From DASTHS01 sp035718085 (lineage in GTDB: Bacteria > Actinomycetota > Acidimicrobiia > Acidimicrobiales > Palsa-688): 11,108 nucleotides of DNA. The stretch is taken from assembly GCA_035718085.1 (NCBI GenBank), contig DASTHS010000225.1, forward strand, positions 1 to 11,108, given 5' to 3'. Below are positions 6,362 to 11,108 of the stretch, one piece after another. The notes below the pieces were generated by a model. That model was not told where the DNA came from. It saw nothing but the letters and a program-made list of their open reading frames with translations, and ran no database searches. A program made the translations under genes and the position numbers. Numbering within the stretch: position 1 is the first letter of the stretch; every line of letters begins with the position of its first letter.

Positions 6362-7618
6362 GTGACCCTCGGCACCACTGTCAGCCCCGATGACGCCATC
6401 GCCCGGCTGTTCTTCACCGACGAAGGGCTCGCCGACCCGGTGCCGCTCTACCACCTCCTCCGGGAGACGGCGCCGGTGCACCACAGCGCCACCGGGGCGG
6501 TCTTCCTCAGCCGGTTCGACGACTGCGACCGCGTGCTGCGCGACAACCGGTTCGGCAAGGCGGCCGACCAGCGCGAGGGCGGCCTGATCCCCCAGGGCGA
6601 CGAGGCGACGATCGCCTTCCGGGAGGAGCAGCGCAAGCGCATGGCCGCCAACCGGGGCGCGGCGCCGTCGATGCTCATGCTCGACCCCCCCGCCCACACC
6701 CGCCAGCGCCGGCTGGTGTCCCGTGCCTTCACCCCCAAGCGGGTCGAGCAGCTGCGGGCCAGCATCGCCGGCCTCGCGGACGCCGCCGTGGCTCGGCTGG
6801 CCGAGGCCCGCACGGGTGACCTGCTCGACCTGGTCGGCTTCCCGCTGCCGGTGGCGGTGATCGGCACCATGGTCGGCGTGCCCGAGGCCGACTGGGCCCG
6901 GTTCCGCAGCCTGGTCACCGCCAGCGCCGCCGGCCTCGAGCCTGGCGCCACGCTCGACGAGCTGAAGGCGGCGGAGGCCGCCGGCATGCAGGTCGGCGAC
7001 TACTTCGTCGACCTCGTCGCCGAGCGGCGGGCCGAGCCGGCCGACGACCTGCTCTCCGACCTGATCGCCGTGGTCGACGACGGCGGCGACCGCCTCACCG
7101 ACGGCGAGGTCATCGCCACCGCCACCCTGCTCTTCGGCGCCGGCTTCGAGACCACCACCAACCTGATCGGCAACGGGGTCGCCGCCCTGCTCAGCCACCC
7201 CGACCAGTGGCAGCTGATCGTCGACGACCCGTCGCTGATCGCCGGAGCCGTCGACGAGGTGCTGCGCTACGACTCGCCGGTGCAGCTCGACGTGCGCCGC
7301 GCCCTCGAGCCCGCCGACCTCCTCGGCGAACCCGTCGCCGACGGCCAGGCCGTCGTCACGCTGCTCGGCGCCGCCAACCACGACCCGGCCCGCTTCGGTG
7401 ACCCCGACCGCCTCGACGTACGCCGCGACGACGGGCCGCCGCTCAGCTTCGCCGCCGGCATCCACCACTGCCTCGGCGCCAACCTGGCCCGGGTCGAGGG
7501 CCAGGAGGTGCTGCGCGCCCTGGTCGCCCGGTGCCCGACCCTGCGCCTCGACGGCGACCTGGTGCGCCGCCACCGCATGACCCTGCGCGGCTACACCGCC
7601 GTACCCGTCGCCTGCTGA
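6362..7618 (+). CDS. Bacterial cytochrome P450 monooxygenase
   Basis: A 418-residue soluble bacterial-type P450, which inserts one oxygen atom from O2 into an unknown substrate. The signature motifs are in order: C-helix HTRQR (H112, R116, heme propionate contacts) after LMLDPPA; I-helix FGAGFETTTN (258–267) with the E263-T264 oxygen-activation pair; K-helix E299-V-L-R302; and the heme loop LSFAAGIHHCLGANLAR with C370 as the thiolate ligand. The usual FGxG of the heme loop reads FAAG, a mild change. There is no membrane anchor, so it is probably cytosolic and needs a ferredoxin and reductase, neither of which is encoded here. GTG 6362 is supported by the -10 box 6 nt upstream. The BVMO gene follows after 17 bases, so the two enzymes probably act on one pathway. 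The CYP family cannot be assigned by eye. Confidence 0.95.
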   Translation: MTLGTTVSPDDAIARLFFTDEGLADPVPLYHLLRETAPVHHSATGAVFLSRFDDCDRVLRDNRFGKAADQREGGLIPQGDEATIAFREEQRKRMAANRGAAPSMLMLDPPAHTRQRRLVSRAFTPKRVEQLRASIAGLADAAVARLAEARTGDLLDLVGFPLPVAVIGTMVGVPEADWARFRSLVTASAAGLEPGATLDELKAAEAAGMQVGDYFVDLVAERRAEPADDLLSDLIAVVDDGGDRLTDGEVIATATLLFGAGFETTTNLIGNGVAALLSHPDQWQLIVDDPSLIAGAVDEVLRYDSPVQLDVRRALEPADLLGEPVADGQAVVTLLGAANHDPARFGDPDRLDVRRDDGPPLSFAAGIHHCLGANLARVEGQEVLRALVARCPTLRLDGDLVRRHRMTLRGYTAVPVAC

Positions 7619-7626
7619 CCGTTCTC

Positions 7627-7632
7627 GGGGGA
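7627..7632 (+). promoter_or_regulatory. Ribosome binding site deciding the BVMO start
   Basis: GGGGGA ends 3 nt before ATG 7636 in the 17-nt gap after the P450 stop. It is close but usable, and it supports this ATG over starts farther upstream that would overlap the P450 gene in another frame. Confidence 0.5.
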
Positions 7633-7635
7633 ACG

Positions 7636-9432
7636 ATGACCACGACCGACGCACCACCCATCGACAAGGCCGCCCTCAAGGCCAAGTACGCGGAGGAGCG
7701 GGCCAAGCGGCTGCGGCCCGACGGCAACGACCAGTACCGCCGGCTCGCCGGCGACCTGCTGCGCGACCCGCACACGCCGTTCACCGAGCGGCCGCCGGTC
7801 ACCGACCACGTCACCGTCGCCTTCGTCGGCGCCGGCTTCGCCGGACTGGTCACCGGCGCCCGGCTGGCCCAGGCCGGCATCCGCGACGTGCGCCTCGTCG
7901 ACCGGGCCGGCGACGTCGGCGGCACCTGGTACTGGAACCGCTACCCCGGCGCCCAGTGCGACACCGCCTCGCTGGTGTACATGCCGCTGCTCGAAGAGAC
8001 CGGCCACATGCCGAGCGAGAAGTACGCCCACGGCCCCGAGCTGCTCGAGCACTGCCAGCGCATCGCCACCCAGTTCGGCCTGTACGAGCACGCCCTGTTC
8101 CACACCGACGTCACCAGCGTCGCCTGGGACGACACCGACCGGCGCTGGGTCATCGAGACGAACCGGGGCGACCGCTTCACCGCCGACCACGTGGCCATGG
8201 GCACCGGCCCCCTGCACGTGCCGAAGCTGCCCGACCTTCCCGACATCGAGACCTTCGAGGGCCACAGCTTCCACACCAGCCGGTGGGACTACGACTACAC
8301 CGGCGGCGACCGCTTCGGCGCCCCCCTCACCGGGCTGGCCGACAAGCGGGTGGCCATCATCGGCACCGGCGCCACCGCCGTGCAGTGCATCCCGCACCTG
8401 GCCCGGTCGGCCCAGCGGCTCTACGTGTTCCAGCGCACCCCGTCGTCGGTCGACGTGCGCGCCAACGCTTCGGTCGACCCCGACTGGTTCGCGACCATCG
8501 CCACCCCCGGCTGGCAGAAGCGGTGGCTGGCCAACTTCACCGCCAACCAGACCGGCGGCGACGCCGACGAAGACCTGGTGCAGGACGGCTGGACCGACCT
8601 GAGCCGCCGCATCCGCGAGCGCATCGCCGCCCTGGCGCCCGACCAGCGCGACCCCCTGAAGATGTGGGAGGCCTGGGAGGACAGCGACTTCGAGAAGATG
8701 GAGGAGATCCGCCGCCGGATCGACGCCGTCGTCACCGACCCCGACACCGCCTACCGGCTCAAGGCCTGGTACCGCCAGCTGTGCAAGCGGCCGTGCTTCC
8801 ACGACGAGTACCTCGACGCCTTCAACGAGCCGGGGTGCGTGCTGGTCGACACCGACGGCCAGGGCGTCAGCCGCATCACCGAGCACGGCGTCGTGGTGGG
8901 GGAGACGGAGTACGAGGTCGACTGCATCATCTGGTCGACCGGCTTCGAGGTCGGCACCGACCACACCAGCCGCCGGGGCTTCGACGTCGCCGGCCGCGAC
9001 GGGCGCCTGCTCAGCGAGCACTGGGCCGACGGCATGCGCAGCCTGCACGGCATCCACGTGCACGGCTTCCCGAACCTCTACGTGGTGCAGCCGAGCCAGG
9101 GCGCCAACCTCATCAGCAACGTGCCCCACAACCTCACCGAGTCGGGCGAGACCATCGCCGCGGTGGTGGCCCACGCCGTGCGGCACGGGTACCGGGAGGT
9201 CGAGGTCACCGCCGAGGCCGAGCAGGCGTGGCTCGACCTGCTGCTGTCGGGCCCGGGGCGCATGCTGGGGTCGGCCGACTGCACCCCCGGCTACTACAAC
9301 AACGAGGGCCAGCCCCCCGGGCCGATGGCGCGCACCATGGTCGGCCACCCCCAGGGCGCCACCGCGTTCTTCGACCACATCGAGCGCTGGCGCACCGACG
9401 GCGAGTTCGCCGGCCTCGACCTGCGGCGCTAG
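7636..9432 (+). CDS. Baeyer-Villiger-type flavin-containing monooxygenase
   Basis: A 598-residue type I Baeyer-Villiger monooxygenase using FAD and NADPH to turn a ketone into an ester or lactone. The FAD Rossmann motif GAGFAG is at 65–70, the BVMO fingerprint FxGxxxHxxxWD at 207–218 (F207, G209, H213, W217, D218), and the NADPH Rossmann motif GTGATA at 243–248. The fingerprint separates it from ordinary FMOs. FQRTPSSVDVRAN follows, with R275 a candidate for the catalytic arginine. About 60 residues precede the first Rossmann motif, including the charged AKYAEERAKRLRPDG seen in several actinobacterial BVMOs. The tail has CTPGYYNNEGQPPGP, which recalls the large-ring ketone (cyclopentadecanone monooxygenase-like) group; this is from memory. 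It shares an operon with the P450, suggesting hydroxylation, then oxidation, then ring or chain oxygen insertion. The alcohol dehydrogenase and hydrolase such a route needs are absent here. Substrate unknown. Confidence 0.93.
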   Translation: MTTTDAPPIDKAALKAKYAEERAKRLRPDGNDQYRRLAGDLLRDPHTPFTERPPVTDHVTVAFVGAGFAGLVTGARLAQAGIRDVRLVDRAGDVGGTWYWNRYPGAQCDTASLVYMPLLEETGHMPSEKYAHGPELLEHCQRIATQFGLYEHALFHTDVTSVAWDDTDRRWVIETNRGDRFTADHVAMGTGPLHVPKLPDLPDIETFEGHSFHTSRWDYDYTGGDRFGAPLTGLADKRVAIIGTGATAVQCIPHLARSAQRLYVFQRTPSSVDVRANASVDPDWFATIATPGWQKRWLANFTANQTGGDADEDLVQDGWTDLSRRIRERIAALAPDQRDPLKMWEAWEDSDFEKMEEIRRRIDAVVTDPDTAYRLKAWYRQLCKRPCFHDEYLDAFNEPGCVLVDTDGQGVSRITEHGVVVGETEYEVDCIIWSTGFEVGTDHTSRRGFDVAGRDGRLLSEHWADGMRSLHGIHVHGFPNLYVVQPSQGANLISNVPHNLTESGETIAAVVAHAVRHGYREVEVTAEAEQAWLDLLLSGPGRMLGSADCTPGYYNNEGQPPGPMARTMVGHPQGATAFFDHIERWRTDGEFAGLDLRR

Positions 9433-9452
9433 ACCGGGGGGCTGGGGTCCTC

Positions 9453-10034
9453 CTAGGGACGGCCGGCGGGCTGCGGCCCGGTCGGGCGCGCCGCCGGGCT
9501 GGGCGCGGCGACGCCGGACGGCGCGTCGACACCTTCCGCACCGGGGTCACCGTCGTCGTCGGCGTACACGGTGGTCGCCAGTGTGCCGAAGAGGGTGGTG
9601 GCGAAGAGCACGAGGGTGATGGCGTGCACGCCGGTGCAGTACTCGCAGAGGTTGTGCAGCGCCAGGAACTCGGCGTACATCAGCCACACCACCATGGCCA
9701 CCCCGCCGGCGAGGGCGGCCATCCGCCCGGCGCGCAGCAGCCGCCACTGCGACCGCCACGCCCACGGCGTCTGCAGCGGCACCATGCCCACGAAGAACGC
9801 CAGGCCGAGCACCGCCACCGGCATGCCCAGGAATCGGCTGTAGCTGCTGGTGGTGACCTTGGCGCAGTTGACGAACCCCGTCGAGGGGCATGCCAGCACC
9901 GTCGCCGTGGTGAAGTGGGCGTAGGTCAGGTAGGCGGCGTCGGCGACCCCGAGGGCGCAGAGCACCAGCCCCGCCACCCACGGCCAGCGGGGCGTCGCGG
10001 CGGTGGCCCCGCCGTCGAGCTCCACGTCGTGCAC
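9453..10034 (-). CDS. Vitamin K epoxide reductase (VKOR) family membrane protein
   Basis: A 193-residue VKOR homologue. Bacterial VKOR replaces DsbB: it takes electrons from a periplasmic or extracytoplasmic thiol oxidase and passes them to quinone, driving disulfide formation. Both cysteine pairs are present: loop C49 and C57 (ACPSTGFVNCAKV) and the quinone-side C130-E-Y-C133. SRFLGMPVAVLGLAF (69–83) is the typical VKOR stretch after the loop. Hydrophobic segments at about 18–40, 72–92, 105–125 and 133–155 give the expected four helices. There is no fused thioredoxin domain; the C-terminus is a Pro/Ala-rich tail. The start GTG 10034 lies 13 nt after the stop of the CPYC protein gene, so the two form one operon and VKOR probably reoxidises that protein. 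The gene converges with the BVMO, with only 20 bases between stop codons. Confidence 0.92.
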   Translation of the reverse strand: MHDVELDGGATAATPRWPWVAGLVLCALGVADAAYLTYAHFTTATVLACPSTGFVNCAKVTTSSYSRFLGMPVAVLGLAFFVGMVPLQTPWAWRSQWRLLRAGRMAALAGGVAMVVWLMYAEFLALHNLCEYCTGVHAITLVLFATTLFGTLATTVYADDDGDPGAEGVDAPSGVAAPSPAARPTGPQPAGRP

Positions 10035-10041
10035 GGCGGTC

Positions 10042-10058
10042 CCGGCGCTAGGCGCCGG
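10042..10058. repeat. Inverted repeat at the DUF929-type/VKOR gene junction
   Basis: CCGGCGC (10042–10048) pairs with GCGCCGG (10052–10058) around a 3-nt TAG centre. It covers the stop codon of the upstream gene and ends 8 bases before the VKOR start codon on the minus strand. It may act as a weak processing or attenuation hairpin or be chance in GC-rich DNA. Confidence 0.35.
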
Positions 10059-11031
10059 CGGGCGGCTGGGTCAGGGGGGTGGGGAAGGCCTTGCAGGCGG
10101 CGCCGCCCACCGCGTCTTTGCCGCCGGTCAGCTTGCAGAGGTTCGACACCAGCACCCCGGCCTCGGCGGCGATGCTGCCGCCGACCTGGCTGCTCTGGTT
10201 GGCCACCTGGGACGCCACCGAGGAGAAGCTCTGGTGCTGCAGGGCCGTCTCGGCGGTCGAGTTGAAGCCCAGGCCGTCCTGCACGCTCGAGTTGGCCAGG
10301 TCGACGAAGGGGATGCCGCCCGCCGCACCGCTCGGCACGTAGGGCGCGTTGTCGAACTTGGAGAGCAGCGCCTGCTGCGCGGCCGTGGGGTTCTGCAGCG
10401 GCTTGCGGTCGACGGTCTGCATCTCGACGGAGGTGAAGCTCAGCAGGTCACTGGTGTAGCTCGAGCCGAGGAAGGTGAAGGTCGGGATGGCCGCCGGGTT
10501 GTCGTCGGCGGCCGACGCGATCGAGTGGAGGTTCGACCAGGTGCCGAACTTCGACATGGCCAGCACCATCGCCCACCGCTCACCGGCGCAGTAGGGGCAG
10601 TACTCGGCTCCCATGTAGAGCACCTCCGGCTTGCCGCCGGAGGTGAGGGCGGCGGGCGCCTGCTGCGAGCCGACCGCCACCGCGATCGGCAGGTTCGGTG
10701 CCTTCGTGGCCGAGCCGGCCTGGGCGGCGGCCATGACGTCGGGGGTCACCGACTCCACCGAGGTGAGGGTGGCCGCCGGCACCGGGGCGGCGGCCGACGC
10801 GCCGCTCGAGCTGCTCGACGACAGCCCGACCGCCACCACCACAGCGACGACGATCACCACCAGGCCGATGACCCCACCAGCGACGAGCTGGTTGCGCCGC
10901 CGGCGCCGGGCGCGGAAGCTGCTCTGCCGCCCCTTGCGGGCCTGGCCGCCCCGGGGCGGCACCTTCGACGCGGAGGCCCCCTTGCCGGTGCCGCTGCGCG
11001 GGGGGACGGCGGTGGGGTTGTCGGTGGTCAC
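10048..11031 (-). CDS. Membrane-anchored CPYC thioredoxin-like protein (DUF929 type)
   Basis: A 327-residue protein resembling the DUF929 family. Its N-terminus is basic (RARRRRRNQ, 40–48), followed by one membrane helix at about 49–70 and a Ser/Ala linker, so the main domain should lie outside the membrane. VLYMGAEYCPYCAGERW holds a thioredoxin/glutaredoxin-like active site, C145-P-Y-C148, after a beta strand, and a later GGIPFVDLAN looks like the cis-Pro loop. Two more cysteines near the end (NLCKLTGG and GGAACKAFP) could form a structural disulfide. I infer a DsbA-like thiol oxidase anchored in the membrane, with the VKOR 13 nt downstream as its reoxidant. The start GTG 11031 is chosen because a -10 box ends 6 nt upstream; the open frame continues 23 codons farther, to 11100, without support. 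DUF929 has no well-established function known to me. Confidence 0.85.
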   Translation of the reverse strand: MTTDNPTAVPPRSGTGKGASASKVPPRGGQARKGRQSSFRARRRRRNQLVAGGVIGLVVIVVAVVVAVGLSSSSSSGASAAAPVPAATLTSVESVTPDVMAAAQAGSATKAPNLPIAVAVGSQQAPAALTSGGKPEVLYMGAEYCPYCAGERWAMVLAMSKFGTWSNLHSIASAADDNPAAIPTFTFLGSSYTSDLLSFTSVEMQTVDRKPLQNPTAAQQALLSKFDNAPYVPSGAAGGIPFVDLANSSVQDGLGFNSTAETALQHQSFSSVASQVANQSSQVGGSIAAEAGVLVSNLCKLTGGKDAVGGAACKAFPTPLTQPPAGA

Positions 11032-11037
11032 GGGGCG

Positions 11038-11043
11038 AGGGTA
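11038..11043 (-). promoter_or_regulatory. Putative -10 box of a leaderless promoter for the DUF929-type/VKOR operon
   Basis: On the minus strand this reads TACCCT, identical to the P450 -10 box, and ends 6 nt before GTG 11031. The -35 region is not recognisable. Confidence 0.5.
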
Positions 11044-11079
11044 ATCCAGCGCCCGGAACTCTCCCACGCGCGCCGCCCG

Positions 11080-11085
11080 TAGGCT
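11080..11085 (+). promoter_or_regulatory. Putative -10 box of a divergent leaderless promoter
   Basis: TAGGCT fits TANNNT and ends 7 nt before GTG 11093 on the plus strand. It lies 36 bases from the opposing -10 box at 11038–11043, so two promoters would share one short spacer and overlap at their -35 positions. Confidence 0.35.
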
Positions 11086-11092
11086 GCGGGGG

Positions 11093-11108
11093 GTGCACAC
11101 GCCCCCCC
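11093..11108 (+). CDS. Possible first codons of a truncated divergent gene
   Basis: GTG-CAC-ACG followed by proline codons runs off the right edge. The only support is the TANNNT box 7 nt upstream, which matches the spacing seen at other starts in this window. Five codons reveal nothing about the product, and the gene may not be real. Confidence 0.3.

Noticed and set aside
5435..7657. Minus-strand open frame of 740 codons opposite ctaG and the P450
   Set aside because: It mirrors two well-supported genes, has composition dominated by G, A, V, E and H, shows no recognisable domain, and would span a promoter. Long antisense frames are expected in DNA this GC-rich.
7591..9378. Minus-strand open frame of 595 codons opposite the BVMO gene
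   Set aside because: Codon-level mirror of a clear BVMO; low-complexity Gly/Val/His-rich translation without motifs.
9433..9480. Bidirectional terminator between the convergent BVMO and VKOR genes
   Set aside because: Only short stems are seen (GTCC/GGAC at 9447–9460; CGGGC/GCCCG at 9467–9480, inside the VKOR end). No convincing shared terminator in the 20-bp gap.
7956..10265. Plus-strand open frame of 769 codons running through the BVMO, VKOR and CPYC protein genes
   Set aside because: Arg/Pro/His-rich frame-shifted reading of the BVMO followed by the antisense of two real genes; no domain.
11032..11100. 23-codon upstream extension of the DUF929-type gene
   Set aside because: It would cross the predicted promoter, and the added residues do not resemble a signal or domain; GTG 11031 has a well-placed -10 box.

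Overview
The window is very GC-rich DNA, roughly three-quarters G+C by eye (not counted). It has many GTG starts and tightly packed genes, and looks like a high-GC actinobacterial chromosome. The order purL–purF–purM–bldC recalls Streptomyces, and the ArgJ, caa3-type CtaG, VKOR and DUF929-like proteins suggest a deep-branching class such as Acidimicrobiia. That placement is inference. I see no mobile element, tRNA, rRNA, CRISPR array or prophage signal, and no gene-free stretch longer than about 150 bases.

Layout. (1) 1–3291, plus strand: the 3' end of purL, a GNAT acetyltransferase, purF and purM, which are de novo purine synthesis genes with one unrelated-looking enzyme inserted. (2) 3441–3641: bldC, a small MerR-like DNA-binding regulator, followed by a perfect 14-bp hairpin. 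(3) 3745–5249: a small membrane protein overlapping an atypical argJ. (4) 5303–6259: a multi-pass caa3_CtaG-type cytochrome oxidase assembly protein. (5) 6362–9432: a cytochrome P450 and a Baeyer-Villiger-type flavin monooxygenase in a two-gene operon, behind a promoter with a 7+4+7 palindrome over its -10 box. (6) 11031–9453, minus strand: a membrane-anchored CPYC thioredoxin-like (DUF929-type) protein and a VKOR-family membrane protein, probably an extracytoplasmic disulfide-forming pair. (7) The right edge carries what looks like the first codons of a divergent plus-strand gene.

A pattern joins these units. Six likely first-gene starts (purF, the small membrane protein, ctaG, the P450, the DUF929-type gene and the right-edge gene) have a TANNNT -10 box ending 6–8 nt before the start codon. 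This is the arrangement expected for leaderless transcripts. Downstream operon genes instead use stop/start overlaps or short gaps. bldC is the one apparent first gene with a real leader and a Shine-Dalgarno-like sequence.

Most of the window is ordinary core genome. No wholly new system is evident. The parts most worth following are the VKOR/CPYC pair, the P450–BVMO operon with its putative operator, the leaderless promoter set and the divergent ArgJ.
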